Positions 55,272 through 64,000 of a DNA stretch of 64,000 bases are shown piece after piece. Source of the DNA: Novosphingobium decolorationis (GTDB lineage Bacteria > Pseudomonadota > Alphaproteobacteria > Sphingomonadales > Sphingomonadaceae); contig NZ_CP054856.1 of assembly GCF_018417475.1 (NCBI RefSeq), positions 3,193,001 to 3,257,000 of the forward strand, in the 5' to 3' direction. How positions within the stretch are numbered: position 1 is the stretch's first letter; the number at the start of each line of letters is the position of its first letter. The notes under the pieces are model-generated. The model made no database searches. It saw only the letters and a list, made by a program, of their open reading frames with translations, and was not told the DNA's origin. The position numbers and the translations under genes were made by a program.

Positions 55272-56723
55272 ATGGCGGAGCATGATCCGCCGGCCGCGAA
55301 AGTCGATGTCCCGCGCCGCGCTTCCAAGCGGCGCAAGGGCCGGAAGGGGAAGTCTTCCAGGTCCGCGAACGGGGCAGCCGTGGGCAAGGGAGCGTCGCAG
55401 GCGACGTCCGTGCCCGTGGCAGGCGCAGTGCCGCGCGAACGAAACGAGAAGAGGGGCTCCGGTCCCGACAGTGGCGGGCGCGGTGCGTCCCGTCGGCGCT
55501 CCGGCGAAGGCCGGGCGTCCCAGGCACGCGATGGATCTGGCGATGCGTCCCCGCGCGAGCTGGCGCGAGGGCGCGCAGCCGTGCGCAAGGCATCTTCCGA
55601 GCGGCCAGGTGGCGGCGGGGTGTCCGATCGCAAGGTGCCGGACGCCAAGGCCTTGGCGAGCGGGAATGGACGCGAGGGCGCGTCACGTCAGTCCTTTGCC
55701 GCGATCGACCTTGGCACGAACAACTGCCGTCTGTTGATCGCGCGGCCGTCCGGACAGCACTTCACCGTGATCGACGCGTTCAGCCGCGTTGTCCGGCTGG
55801 GTGAGGGGCTGGCCCAGTCGGGGCGGCTTTCGGATGCGGCCATGGACCGCACTCTTGCCGCGCTCAAGATCTGTGCCGAGAAGCTCATGCGGCGCAATGT
55901 CCATCTGGCGCGCTCGGTGGCGACCGAAGCCTGCCGTCGGGCCGAGAACGGGCCCGAGTTCATCGAGCGCGTGCGCCAGGAAACGGGGATCGCGCTCGAC
56001 ATCATCAGCGCGCGCGAGGAGGCACGTCTGGCCGTGCTGGGCTGCCATGTGCTGCTCGAGGAAGGCATGGGGCCAGCGATGATCTTCGATATCGGCGGTG
56101 GATCGACCGAGCTGGTGCTGATCGAGAGTACCGGGACGGTGCCGCGCATCCTCGACTGGCAAAGCGTGCCCTGGGGCGTGGTCTCGCTCACCGAAAGCGT
56201 GGGGCCCGAAGGGACCTGCGAGGCCGAGCGACTGGCGCGTTATCGCCACATGCACAGCCTTGTGAGCGAGAGTTTCGCCGATTTCGCGCAGCGTATCTCG
56301 GGCGCGCGGGGCAGCGCCGGGCGCAACGGCCCGCTGCGGCTACTGGGCACGAGCGGTACGGTCACGACACTGGCCAGCCTGCACCTGGAGCTGCCGCAAT
56401 ACGATAGGCGCATGGTTGACGGCCTGATCGTGCCGGCGCGGTCGATGCGCGATATCAGCACGCGCCTCTCGACCATGGCGATCGAGGACCGGCGTGAGCT
56501 CAACTGCATCGGCAAGGAGCGCGCGGATCTGGTCGTGGCGGGATGTGCTATCCTCGAATCGATTCTCGACCTATGGCCGGCCGAGCGCCTGGGTGTTGCG
56601 GATCGTGGCATCCGCGAGGGAATCCTGCGCAGCCTTATCTCGTCGCAGACAACTCGGCCGTCCACAGGGGCGCCAACACATACGGAAAGGGACGCGATGA
56701 CGCGTGCAGGGGCAGGGCGATGA
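55272..56723 (+). CDS. Ppx/GppA phosphatase family protein with long basic N-terminal extension
   Basis: 483 residues. The catalytic core starts near residue 137 with FAAIDLGTNNCRLLIA, then SVATEACRRAENG, the catalytic Glu in ISAREEARLAVLG and phosphate loop MIFDIGGGSTELVLIE, as in exopolyphosphatase/guanosine pentaphosphate phosphohydrolase. It breaks down polyphosphate or pppGpp. Residues 1-136 are low-complexity Arg/Lys/Ser/Gly (PRRASKRRKGRKGKSSRSAN), probably disordered and perhaps polyanion-binding. ATG 55272 follows a weak ribosome site. Stop overlaps rlmE (ATGA), the usual sphingomonad pairing. Confidence 0.9.
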   Translation: MAEHDPPAAKVDVPRRASKRRKGRKGKSSRSANGAAVGKGASQATSVPVAGAVPRERNEKRGSGPDSGGRGASRRRSGEGRASQARDGSGDASPRELARGRAAVRKASSERPGGGGVSDRKVPDAKALASGNGREGASRQSFAAIDLGTNNCRLLIARPSGQHFTVIDAFSRVVRLGEGLAQSGRLSDAAMDRTLAALKICAEKLMRRNVHLARSVATEACRRAENGPEFIERVRQETGIALDIISAREEARLAVLGCHVLLEEGMGPAMIFDIGGGSTELVLIESTGTVPRILDWQSVPWGVVSLTESVGPEGTCEAERLARYRHMHSLVSESFADFAQRISGARGSAGRNGPLRLLGTSGTVTTLASLHLELPQYDRRMVDGLIVPARSMRDISTRLSTMAIEDRRELNCIGKERADLVVAGCAILESILDLWPAERLGVADRGIREGILRSLISSQTTRPSTGAPTHTERDAMTRAGAGR

Positions 56724-57379
56724 GCCGTTCGGGACGCGATCCGGGCGAACGTCTCAAGACCGCCAAGAAGCGGACCACTTCGTCCGCGCGCTGGCTCACC
56801 CGCCAGCTCAACGATCCTTATGTCAAGAAAGCCAAGGCCGACGGCTATCGCAGCCGCGCGGCCTACAAGCTGATCGAGCTCGACGAGAAGTTCGACCTGC
56901 TCAAGGGCACGACCCGCGCGGTTGACCTGGGCATCGCGCCGGGTGGCTGGAGCCAGGTGCTCCGCCTCAAGTGCCCCAAGGCCGCGGTGGTGGGCATCGA
57001 TCTGCTGCCGACCGATCCGATCGAGGGCGTGACGATCTTCCAGATGGACTTCATGGCCGACGAAGCGCCCGCTGCGCTGGAGGAGGCGCTCGACGGCGCA
57101 CCCGATCTGGTCCTCTCGGACATGGCGGCGAACACCGTGGGGCACAAGCAGACCGACCATCTGCGCACGATGGGCCTGGTGGAAACCGCGGCGGACTTCG
57201 CGATCCAGACGCTGGCACCGGGCGGCGCGTTCGTCGCTAAGGTCCTGGCGGGCGGCACCGATGCGCAGCTCCTTGGGCTGCTCAAGAAGCATTTTACCAG
57301 CGTCAAGCACGCCAAGCCGCCGGCGAGCCGTAAGGACTCCTCGGAGTGGTACGTGATTGCCAAGGGGTTCAAGGGGTAG
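56720..57379 (+). CDS. rlmE: 23S rRNA (uridine-2'-O)-methyltransferase
   Basis: 219 residues of the FtsJ/RlmE family: WLTRQLNDPYVKKAKADGYR with the first catalytic lysine region, SRAAYKLIELDEKF, AdoMet motif VDLGIAPGGWSQV, the Asp in VLSDMAANTVG and the Lys in GGAFVAKVL (K-D-K-E set), ending in SSEWYVIAKGF. It methylates U2552 of 23S rRNA for 50S assembly. The ATG overlaps the ppx stop by four bases. Confidence 0.96.
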   Translation: MSRSGRDPGERLKTAKKRTTSSARWLTRQLNDPYVKKAKADGYRSRAAYKLIELDEKFDLLKGTTRAVDLGIAPGGWSQVLRLKCPKAAVVGIDLLPTDPIEGVTIFQMDFMADEAPAALEEALDGAPDLVLSDMAANTVGHKQTDHLRTMGLVETAADFAIQTLAPGGAFVAKVLAGGTDAQLLGLLKKHFTSVKHAKPPASRKDSSEWYVIAKGFKG

Positions 57380-57565
57380 AGCCCCTCGCTGGGGATCCAA
57401 AAGTTCAAGACCAGGATGATTTCCGAGGGCCATCGCCCTCGGGCTCCCATAACCGTCTATCTCACCTCTGCCAGCTGCGGTAGGCGGCTATGAGGTCAAG
57501 GGGTGATGACCCCTTGTCTTGATCCTTACTTCCCCAGTTCTTCGGCCCGTTCTTCTATGCAGACG

Positions 57566-57608
57566 AAAACGGTCCGCGAACGACTCGGCGGCGTTCGCGG
57601 ACCGTTTT
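57566..57608. terminator. Bidirectional terminator between rlmE and cytochrome c genes
   Basis: A 14-base perfect stem (ACGGTCCGCGAACG with its complement) around a 9-base loop; four A bases lead in and four T bases follow, so both strands end in a T run. It lies between convergent genes. The rest of 57380-57652 shows no gene. Confidence 0.88.
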
Positions 57609-57652
57609 CCACCAATGCGCCGAAGCGCACCGGATATCATCATGCCCTGAGC

Positions 57653-58303
57653 TTACCCGGCGACGGCGTCTTCGGCTGCGGCGGGTTCCTCGGCAGCCTC
57701 TTCGGCGGCAGCTTCGCCCTCGGCAGCAGCGTCCGCCTCGGCGGCTTCATCCTCGGCCGGTTCTTCGGCCGCGGGCGCTTCGGGAAGCGGCAGGTTCGAG
57801 CCCTGGGTGTTGAGCCAGGCGATGAGGTTGGCGCGTTCCTCGGGCTTGGCGAGACCGGCGAAGGTCATCTTGGTGCCCGGGGCGAAGGCCTTGGGGCTGG
57901 TCAGCCACTCGTTCAACTTGTCGAACGTCCATTCGCCGCCCACGCTCTTGAGCGCGTCGGAGAAAGCAAAGCCGCCTGCGCCCGTGCCGACGCCTTCACC
58001 CACAACGCCGTGCAGGTTGGGGCCGATGCCGTTGGCGCCGCCCGATTCGATGGTGTGGCAGGACTTGCACTTGGCGAAGGACGCTTCGCCCTTGGCAAGA
58101 TCGGCGCTGGCCAGCAGCGTCGCGAACGGCACTTCGCCCGAATCTTCCGACTCGGCCTCGAGGCCTTCGATGGCGTAGCCCATGGTTTCCGGACGGTGGT
58201 GCTTGTCGGCACCGAAATACATCGAACTGACGATAGTCAGGCCCAGGCCAAGTGCGCCTGCCCCAAGCACCCAGCCCGCGATGGTATTGAAACGATTATC
58301 CAT
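57653..58303 (-). CDS. Membrane-anchored c-type cytochrome (CycM/c552-like)
   Basis: 216 residues. One N-terminal membrane anchor (IAGWVLGAGALGLGLTIVSS), a class I cytochrome c domain with haem site CKSCH near residue 79, the GIGPNLHGVVG loop and the axial Met in TKMTFAGL, and a C-terminal tail of about 45 residues almost only Ala and Glu. Such cytochromes carry electrons from the bc1 complex to oxidases. The tail is probably disordered. Stops before a strong shared terminator and is divergent from pheA. Confidence 0.94.
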   Translation of the reverse strand: MDNRFNTIAGWVLGAGALGLGLTIVSSMYFGADKHHRPETMGYAIEGLEAESEDSGEVPFATLLASADLAKGEASFAKCKSCHTIESGGANGIGPNLHGVVGEGVGTGAGGFAFSDALKSVGGEWTFDKLNEWLTSPKAFAPGTKMTFAGLAKPEERANLIAWLNTQGSNLPLPEAPAAEEPAEDEAAEADAAAEGEAAAEEAAEEPAAAEDAVAG

Positions 58304-58509
58304 TCACAAAGCCCCTCGCAATGCCCCCACCTTTAAACGTATTTTCGCTCTTTATGGCATTGGGCTCTAGTGTTCCGGGGCTTTGAGCGCAAGACCGATT
58401 GCGCATTTGACGAAGTTACAGATTGTTCGGTCCGGTTGCATGACAGGCCTCGCGGGCATGCCGGTTTGCGTTGCGCATGGCGGGAAAGCGCCGTAAACGC
58501 GCGCGCACC

Positions 58510-59403
58510 ATGAGTTCCTATCCCAAACCCGCCCTCGCACAGGTTTCCTCCATGTCGGATGCGGCTTCTGCCGCACCGGACCGCGCCGTCGCGTTTCAGG
58601 GGGCGCCGGGGTGCAATTCGCACCGCGCCGCGCTCGAGTACGACGCGCAGTGTCTGCCGCTGCCCTGCTTCTCGTTCGAGGATGCGCTCGATGCGGTGCG
58701 CGACGGGCGGGCCGAGCGGGCGATCATTCCCATCGAGAACTCGCAGCACGGGCGCGTGGCCGACATCCACTTCCTGCTGCCCGAAAGCGGACTTTCGATC
58801 GTGGGCGAGCACTTCACCCCGATCAACCACGCGCTGATGGCGCTGGGGCAGGGGCCGTTCACGGCAGCCTACAGCCACCCGCAGGCGCTCGGCCAGTCGC
58901 GCCGCTACCTGCGCGAGAAGGGCATCGTGCCGATGGCCTATGCCGATACCGCAGGCGCGGCGGCCTATGTGCGCGAAATGGGCGATCCCACGCTGGCCGC
59001 GATCGCGCCCAAGCTGGCGGCCGAGCTCTACGACCTGCAGATCGTGGAGGACAATGTCGAAGACGCGGACGACAACACCACGCGCTTCGTGGTGCTGGCG
59101 CGCGAGCCGCTCGACCCCTTCACGTTGCAGGGCCAGAAGACGATGACGACCTTCATCTTCGAGGTGAACAACGTGCCGGCCGCGCTCTACAAGGCGCTCG
59201 GGGGCTTTGCGACCAACGGGGTCAACATGACCAAGCTGGAGAGCTACCAGACCGGCGCGAGCTTCGCGGCCTCGAAGTTCTACGTCGATATCGAAGGCGC
59301 GCCGGGCGAGGAGCGGGTGGACCGGGCGATGCAGGAACTGGCGTTCCACTGCAAGTACGTGCGCCCGCTGGGCACCTACCGGCTGGCACGTCCGCGCGGG
59401 TAA
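58510..59403 (+). CDS. pheA: Prephenate dehydratase
   Basis: 297 residues. The catalytic domain has VAFQGAPGCNSHRAALEY, AIIPIENSQHGRVADIHFLL, YSHPQALGQSRRYL and the TTRFVVL motif carrying the catalytic Thr; a C-terminal ACT domain (TTFIFEVNNVPAALYKALGG, NMTKLESYQTGASF) binds phenylalanine for feedback inhibition. No chorismate mutase domain. ATG 58510 is followed by a variable 30-residue leader; an inner ATG (MSDAASAAPD, 58552) is also possible. Makes phenylpyruvate from prephenate. Confidence 0.95.
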   Translation: MSSYPKPALAQVSSMSDAASAAPDRAVAFQGAPGCNSHRAALEYDAQCLPLPCFSFEDALDAVRDGRAERAIIPIENSQHGRVADIHFLLPESGLSIVGEHFTPINHALMALGQGPFTAAYSHPQALGQSRRYLREKGIVPMAYADTAGAAAYVREMGDPTLAAIAPKLAAELYDLQIVEDNVEDADDNTTRFVVLAREPLDPFTLQGQKTMTTFIFEVNNVPAALYKALGGFATNGVNMTKLESYQTGASFAASKFYVDIEGAPGEERVDRAMQELAFHCKYVRPLGTYRLARPRG

Positions 59404-59517
59404 GACCCTCGGTTGGCCTGGCCGGGCGGTGATTTTCGTCGGCTTTTGAAGTGCTTTTGCCGGGAATGGCGCGAGGGCTTCTTGCGCCGCCGGAACCCCC
59501 ATGCCAACTAGACACCG

Positions 59518-60198
59518 GTGAGCGTCGGAGCGGATCATATCGCGGCAGGGTCCGCAGCGGCACAGGCCCGCGCCGACTGGGAGGCCGTGCGCGCCTCGGG
59601 CGAGATCCAGTTCGCGCCCGTGCCCCATCCCGAAGTGCCCATTCCCGAAACGCCCGCCTGGCTGCAGGTCCTGGGGCGGATCCTCGAGGCGATCTTTGCG
59701 CCTATCGGACGGCTGCTGGGCATGTCCTGGGGGATCTTCCAGTGGGTCCTGCTGGCGCTCGCGGCGCTCCTGCTGCTCTACGTGCTGTGGCGGATCGGAT
59801 CGGTCTGGTGGGAGAACCGCCGCGTGCGCAGCGTTGGGGAGGAGCCGGAAGCCTGGGTGCCTGTGCGGGCCGAGGCCGAGGCGCTCCTGTCCGATGCCGA
59901 CCGGCTGGCGGCACAGGGGCGTTATGGCGAGGCCACGCATCTGCTCCTGCGCCGCAGTGTACGTCAGATTTCCGACCAGCGGCCTGACTGGCTGGGGCCG
60001 GCTTCCACCGCGCGCGAGATCGCAGGGCTAAAGGTCCTGCCCGAGGCCGGACGCCGCGCCTTCACGGTCATTGCCGAACGGGTCGAGCGCAGCCTCTTCG
60101 CGCTGCGCGACCTGGACGCGGGCGACTGGCAGGCCGCGCGCGAGGCCTATGCCGACTTTGCCCGGCTGCACTTCCGCGAAGGGACGCCAGCGGCATGA
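59518..60198 (+). CDS. DUF4129 domain membrane protein
   Basis: 226 residues from GTG 59518. One membrane segment (GIFQWVLLALAALLLLYVLW), then a cytoplasmic DUF4129 domain (EAEALLSDADRLAAQGRYGE, ATHLLLRRSVRQI, AREIAGLKVLP, FARLHF). First gene of an overlapping operon with DUF4350, MoxR and DUF58 genes, an arrangement thought to act in envelope or metal-protein maturation; its role is not defined. Ends in an ATGA overlap with the next gene. Confidence 0.82.
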   Translation: MSVGADHIAAGSAAAQARADWEAVRASGEIQFAPVPHPEVPIPETPAWLQVLGRILEAIFAPIGRLLGMSWGIFQWVLLALAALLLLYVLWRIGSVWWENRRVRSVGEEPEAWVPVRAEAEALLSDADRLAAQGRYGEATHLLLRRSVRQISDQRPDWLGPASTAREIAGLKVLPEAGRRAFTVIAERVERSLFALRDLDAGDWQAAREAYADFARLHFREGTPAA

Positions 60199-61547
60199 GC
60201 ACCCATGCGATCCCTGTCGCGGGGCCTGCGAGCGCACAGCCCAATCCTTTCTCGCGCCGTGCGGTGCTGGGCATCGTGCTGGCGGGCGGCGCGCTGTTTG
60301 TCCTCCTCTTGTGGATGATCGGCACGGGGACGGGCTTTGGTTCGGGCAATGACGGGGGCGGCCATGCCCAGGGACGCGGGCTCAACGGCTATGCCGCCAT
60401 GGCGCAGTACCTGGAGGCGCGCGGCTACGATGTCGACATGGGCCATGGCCCGGACGATCTCAATCCCGATGGATTGCTCATCCTGACCCCGCCTGCAGAT
60501 GCCGACGGACGCGAGATCGACCGCATCGTCTCGGCGCACCGCTACAAGGGCGCAACGCTGGTGGTCGCGCCCAAGTGGGTGGCGACGCCGGTGACGGACA
60601 AGCAGCGTAGCGAGGAAAAGGCCGAGCGCGGCTGGGTGAACCTGGCTTCCGCCCGCCCGCCCGAATGGCGCGGGTTCCTCGACGATGTTGCGGTGGGACT
60701 GGGGCGCGGTGCCGAGGAGAAGGCCGCCGCAGGCACGGATGATCCCGCGCGCTGGAAGGGGCTGGGCGTGGCCGGGCGCCTGCCGCAGGACCATCTCCTG
60801 GCCTGGGGTGAGGGCGAGCGGCTCATTCCCCTGGTGACCAATGGCAAGGGGCAGATCCTGGCCGCGCTTCTCGATGATGGCGGCAGCTATCCCGACCTGG
60901 AAGAAGTCGCGCAGCGCCCGCGCCGCAGCGAGGTCGACGATGAGGACCGCTACCCGCTCGTGCTCGTCTTCGAGCCCGATCTTCTCGACAATTTCGGCAT
61001 GGCCCGCCCGCAGAGCGCCGCGCTGATCGAGGACCTGTTCGAGCGGCTCGAGATCTACGAGGACGGGCCCATCGTCTTCGACCTGACGCTCAACGGCTTC
61101 GGGCAGACCAAGAACCTGCTGACGCTGGCCGTGACACCGCCCTTTGCAGGCGTGAGCCTGTGCCTGCTGCTGGCCGCACTGCTGGTCGGCTGGCGCGGTT
61201 TCGTGCGCTTCGGTCCGCCCGCCACGCCGGAGAGGGCCCTCGCGTTCGGCAAGAAGGCGCTCGTTGCCAACGCGGCCGGGCTGGTGCGCCGTTCGCGCCG
61301 CTATCACCTGCTGCGCGAACCGTACGCGGCGCGCGCCCGTGCGCGCCTGATGGCGGCTCTGGCTCTGCCGCGCGCCCTCGATAACGAGGCGGCAGAGGCC
61401 GCCATCGACCGTGCCCTGGCCACCCGGGCTCCGGAGCGTGAACCCTTTTCGGCGGTCGCCGCGCGCCTGCGCGCCGCGCACCGTCCCCACGACATCCTCA
61501 AGGCCGCGCGTGATCTCCACGCGCTCGAAAGGACACTGACGCAATGA
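60195..61547 (+). CDS. DUF4350 domain membrane protein
   Basis: 450 residues. Membrane segments near residues 24-45 ([20 protein letters not shown]) and about 318-336 ([19 protein letters not shown]) flank a large periplasmic DUF4350 domain ([40 protein letters not shown]). A C-terminal cytoplasmic tail of about 110 residues follows. Overlaps both neighbours by four bases, so it is translated with the DUF4129 and MoxR proteins. Function unknown. Confidence 0.85.
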   Translation: MSTHAIPVAGPASAQPNPFSRRAVLGIVLAGGALFVLLLWMIGTGTGFGSGNDGGGHAQGRGLNGYAAMAQYLEARGYDVDMGHGPDDLNPDGLLILTPPADADGREIDRIVSAHRYKGATLVVAPKWVATPVTDKQRSEEKAERGWVNLASARPPEWRGFLDDVAVGLGRGAEEKAAAGTDDPARWKGLGVAGRLPQDHLLAWGEGERLIPLVTNGKGQILAALLDDGGSYPDLEEVAQRPRRSEVDDEDRYPLVLVFEPDLLDNFGMARPQSAALIEDLFERLEIYEDGPIVFDLTLNGFGQTKNLLTLAVTPPFAGVSLCLLLAALLVGWRGFVRFGPPATPERALAFGKKALVANAAGLVRRSRRYHLLREPYAARARARLMAALALPRALDNEAAEAAIDRALATRAPEREPFSAVAARLRAAHRPHDILKAARDLHALERTLTQ

Positions 61548-62560
61548 ACGACCAGGCCCCGCTTTCCGAGACCCCGCCCGCTGCGGCGCCGGCCACAGAC
61601 GGCCTGCCGCTGGCCGAGGTGGCCCGGCTGGCCGACGCGATCCGTCATGAGATCGGCAAGGCCGTGGTCGGCCAGGCCGAGACCATCGACCACCTGCTGA
61701 TCGCGCTCATGGCCCGGGGCCATGTCCTTCTCGAAGGCCCCCCGGGCACGGCCAAGACCTTCTTGGCGCAGTGCTTTGCCGCGACGCTTGGCCTTGATTT
61801 CGGGCGCATCCAGTTCACCCCCGACCTCATGCCGGGCGATATCCTGGGCTCCAACCTCTTCAACTTCCAGACCAGCCAGTTCACGCTGACGCGCGGTCCG
61901 ATCTTCTGCGATCTGCTGCTCGCCGACGAAATCAACCGCACGCCGCCCAAGACGCAGGCCGCGCTCCTCGAAGCCATGCAGGAGCGCCGCGTGACCCTGG
62001 ATGGCGAACGCCATGCCCTGCCGGCACACTTCATGGTGGTGGCGACGCAGAACCCGATCGAGAGCCAGGGCGTCTACCCGCTGCCCGAAGCCCAATTGGA
62101 CCGCTTCCTGTTCAAGCAGTTGGTCGATTACCCCTCGCTGGAAGAGGAACTGGGGATCGTGGCGCGCTTCGGTGCGAACAAGGGCGCGGCCTCCCCGGCG
62201 GACCTCGGCATTGCGGCGGTCACCACGCCTGCACAGCTCGACGCGGCGGCCGAGGCCGTTCGCGGCGTGACGCTGGCCGACGAAGTGGCCGACTACATCG
62301 TGCGTCTGGTGCGCGCGACGCGCGAGAGCGCGGACCTCGCCAGTGGGGCCAGCCCGCGTGCCGCGGTCCTGCTGGCAGGCGCGGCACGGGCGCGCGCCGC
62401 GCTGGATGGCCGCGCGTACGTCCTGCCCGATGACGTGAAGGCGCTGGCCGCGTCCGTCCTGCGCCACCGTCTGCTGCTCAGCCCTGCCGCCGAGATCGAG
62501 GGCAAGCAGGTCGAGGCGCTGGTCGAAGACCTCGTCGCGCAGACCGAGGCGCCGCGCTGA
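61544..62560 (+). CDS. MoxR-family AAA+ ATPase
   Basis: 338 residues. Walker [16 protein letters not shown], the MoxR signature [14 protein letters not shown], Walker [21 protein letters not shown], sensor [20 protein letters not shown] with the arginine finger in LDRFLF. MoxR ATPases act as chaperones for cofactor or metal insertion with VWA or DUF58 partners. It overlaps the DUF4350 gene and ends four bases before the DUF58 gene. Confidence 0.95.
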   Translation: MNDQAPLSETPPAAAPATDGLPLAEVARLADAIRHEIGKAVVGQAETIDHLLIALMARGHVLLEGPPGTAKTFLAQCFAATLGLDFGRIQFTPDLMPGDILGSNLFNFQTSQFTLTRGPIFCDLLLADEINRTPPKTQAALLEAMQERRVTLDGERHALPAHFMVVATQNPIESQGVYPLPEAQLDRFLFKQLVDYPSLEEELGIVARFGANKGAASPADLGIAAVTTPAQLDAAAEAVRGVTLADEVADYIVRLVRATRESADLASGASPRAAVLLAGAARARAALDGRAYVLPDDVKALAASVLRHRLLLSPAAEIEGKQVEALVEDLVAQTEAPR

Positions 62561-62564
62561 GGCA

Positions 62565-63959
62565 ATGAGCGCTCCGGCCGATCTTCCCATCAAGCACGGC
62601 TCCGTGGCCGCGGCCGGGCAGGTGCATCGCCCCGAGGGGCGCACCCTGCCGGTGCTGCCGACCGGGCGTGCGGTTCTGGCCCTGGCGCTGGTCGCACCGA
62701 TTGCCCTGGTGATCGGGGCGGCGGCTCCGCAGGCCTGGTTGATCGCGCCTGTGGCCGCGTTGGTTGTGCTCGCGCTGGTCCTGATCGACGCGCAGCTGGC
62801 CGGGCGGCTGGGGCTACTCGCGCTGCGCTTTGCCGAGGACTGCGAAGTGGGCGGAGAGTTCGTCCTGCACGCCGATGCCGCGATGCTGGGAGGCCGTGCG
62901 CGTGCGATGCTGCTGGTGGTTGAGGGCGATCCGCGCCTCGTGCCGGAAGGCCGCTGCGAGATCGCGCTGACGCCGGACGGGGCAGACTGGCGGGGAGGGC
63001 GTGTTCTTGCGCCCACGCGCCGGGGTACCGCACGTCTGGGCGGGGTCTGGCTGCGCTGGACGGGGCCGCTCGGACTGGGCGCCCGGCAGTTCACCGGCGC
63101 ATTGGAGCGCGAGGTGCGCATCTGGCCCAATGTCGCGGCGGTGCGCTCGCCCGCCTTGCAGACCTTTCTCAAGGACGCGCAGTTTGGCCTCATCGCACGC
63201 CGGATGCGGGGCGAGGGCACCCAGTTCGAGGCGCTGGCCGAATACCAGCCCGGCATGGACCGGCGCCGGATCGACTGGAAGGCTTCGGCCCGCCATTCGC
63301 ATCTCTACGCCAAGGAGTTCGAGACCGAGCGCAACAACCAGATCGTCTTCGCCTTCGATTGCGGCCAGGCGATGAGCGGCCCGGTGCGCGGCATGCCCCG
63401 GCTTGACCGCGCGGTGTCTGCCGCGCTTGCGACCTCCTATGTCGCGCTCAAGGGCGGGGACAAGATCGCGCTCTTCGGCTTTGCCGCAAGGCCCGAGGTG
63501 CGAACGCCGTTCGTGACCGGGCAGGGCGCGTTCCTGCGCCTCCAGCGCGCCGCGGCGCAGCTTGAGTACCGCGCGCAGGAGCCCAACTTCACGCTCGCGC
63601 TCGCCACCTTGTCGGGCCAGCTCCAGCGCCGTTCGCTGATCGTGGTCTTCTCCGACTTCACCGATCTTACCAGTGCGCAGCTGATGATCGAAAGCGTGGG
63701 GCGCCTGCTTTCGCGCCATGTCGTGCTGTTCGTGACGCTGGTCGACGATGAGCTGGAGACGCTCTCGGCGAAGGAACCCGATTCGCTCCAGGACCTCTCC
63801 GAGGCGGTCGCCGCAGACCTCCTGCTGCGTGAGCGAGCGCTGGTCCTGAAGCGCCTCCAGCAGATGGGCGTCGACGTCATCGAGGCACCTTACGATGCCA
63901 TCGGGCCGCGCCTCATCGACGCCTATCTCGAGATCAAGCGCGCAGGAGCGATCGGATGA
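62565..63959 (+). CDS. DUF58 domain protein (VWA-like partner of MoxR)
   Basis: 464 residues. Two N-terminal membrane segments (VLALALVAPIALVIGAAAP, LIAPVAALVVLALVLI) and a DUF58 core with FEALAEYQPGMDRRRIDWKA, KEFETERNNQIVFAFDCGQA and SLIVVFSDFTDL, a von Willebrand-A-like fold. It is the standard MoxR partner. Its stop overlaps the next start (ATGA). Confidence 0.93.
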   Translation: MSAPADLPIKHGSVAAAGQVHRPEGRTLPVLPTGRAVLALALVAPIALVIGAAAPQAWLIAPVAALVVLALVLIDAQLAGRLGLLALRFAEDCEVGGEFVLHADAAMLGGRARAMLLVVEGDPRLVPEGRCEIALTPDGADWRGGRVLAPTRRGTARLGGVWLRWTGPLGLGARQFTGALEREVRIWPNVAAVRSPALQTFLKDAQFGLIARRMRGEGTQFEALAEYQPGMDRRRIDWKASARHSHLYAKEFETERNNQIVFAFDCGQAMSGPVRGMPRLDRAVSAALATSYVALKGGDKIALFGFAARPEVRTPFVTGQGAFLRLQRAAAQLEYRAQEPNFTLALATLSGQLQRRSLIVVFSDFTDLTSAQLMIESVGRLLSRHVVLFVTLVDDELETLSAKEPDSLQDLSEAVAADLLLRERALVLKRLQQMGVDVIEAPYDAIGPRLIDAYLEIKRAGAIG

Positions 63960-64000
63960 GCGGCAGCGTTCAGGACAACGGTCAGGCGGCTTCGGCCCTT
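63956..64000 (+). CDS. Start of a further operon gene (truncated by window end)
   Basis: Only MSGSVQDNGQAASAL is visible. It overlaps the DUF58 stop by four bases. In related operons the next gene often encodes a SpoIIM-like/DUF95 membrane protein, but 15 residues cannot show this. Confidence 0.6.
   Translation, partial: MSGSVQDNGQAASAL

Noticed and set aside
1..64000. CRISPR arrays, rRNA genes, prophage and integrase genes
   Set aside because: Looked for; no regularly spaced repeats, rRNA signatures, phage structural genes or tyrosine/serine recombinase motifs were seen. tRNA-Gln is the only tRNA I could support.

Overview
The window reads as high-GC alphaproteobacterial chromosome, most likely Sphingomonadales (Novosphingobium/Erythrobacter relatives). 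This is inferred from the gene families, not from an rRNA gene: TonB-dependent receptors next to a family 3 glycosidase, a LOV-HTH photoreceptor of the EL222 type, a membrane-anchored CycM-type cytochrome c beside pheA, and the ppx-rlmE pair. No rRNA, CRISPR array, prophage or integrase was seen.

Layout. 1-7.7 kb: the end of a TonB-dependent receptor, a convergent GH3 beta-glucosidase carrying an in-frame amber codon just after its signal peptide, and a three-gene minus-strand operon (MBL-like protein, succinate-semialdehyde dehydrogenase type enzyme, flavin disulfide reductase) divergent from an OhrR/MarR regulator. 7.8-11.8 kb: a light cluster, with a LOV-HTH regulator divergent from folE, a renalase-like flavoprotein, a DUF2256 zinc protein and an FeS (6-4)-type photolyase. 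11.8-16.4 kb: IS5-family debris and a receptor gene cut by a 905-bp IS5-family element with a TGA target duplication. 16.6-20.1 kb: a two-component system divergent from a CDP-glycerol glycerophosphotransferase-like gene. 20.2-25.4 kb: a cobalamin riboswitch followed by a CobN-like protein with a membrane segment at each end, an ExbB/TolQ-like channel and a DUF2149 protein. 25.8-32.7 kb: a choline-to-betaine locus: BetA, a single-ORF BetI-BetB fusion, and divergently a choline/betaine ABC transporter whose binding protein and permease are fused.

33-55 kb is an accessory region bounded by direct repeats. Copies lie at about 32.98 kb, 41.77 kb and 54.85 kb, the last ending exactly at the 3' end of a tRNA-Gln gene. 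It holds fragments of hexuronate genes (uxuB, uxaC), two inverted IS21-family copies, an IS110 fragment, an AT-rich Ser/Thr kinase remnant, a coiled-coil remnant, several small orphan genes, an IS256-family element, and an intact three-gene set that looks like a restriction or defence system: MmeI-like DNA methyltransferase, SF2 helicase and GIY-YIG nuclease. Homopolymer indels in the IS21 copies may be unpolished assembly errors.

55-64 kb returns to core genes: tRNA-Gln, ppx/gppA, rlmE, a strong bidirectional terminator, cycM-like cytochrome c, pheA, and an overlapping DUF4129-DUF4350-MoxR-DUF58 operon that runs off the end.

Best candidates for something new: the MTase-helicase-GIY-YIG triad, the B12-controlled membrane CobN/ExbB/DUF2149 module, and the BetI-BetB fusion. 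Functions are predicted from motifs and gene order only.
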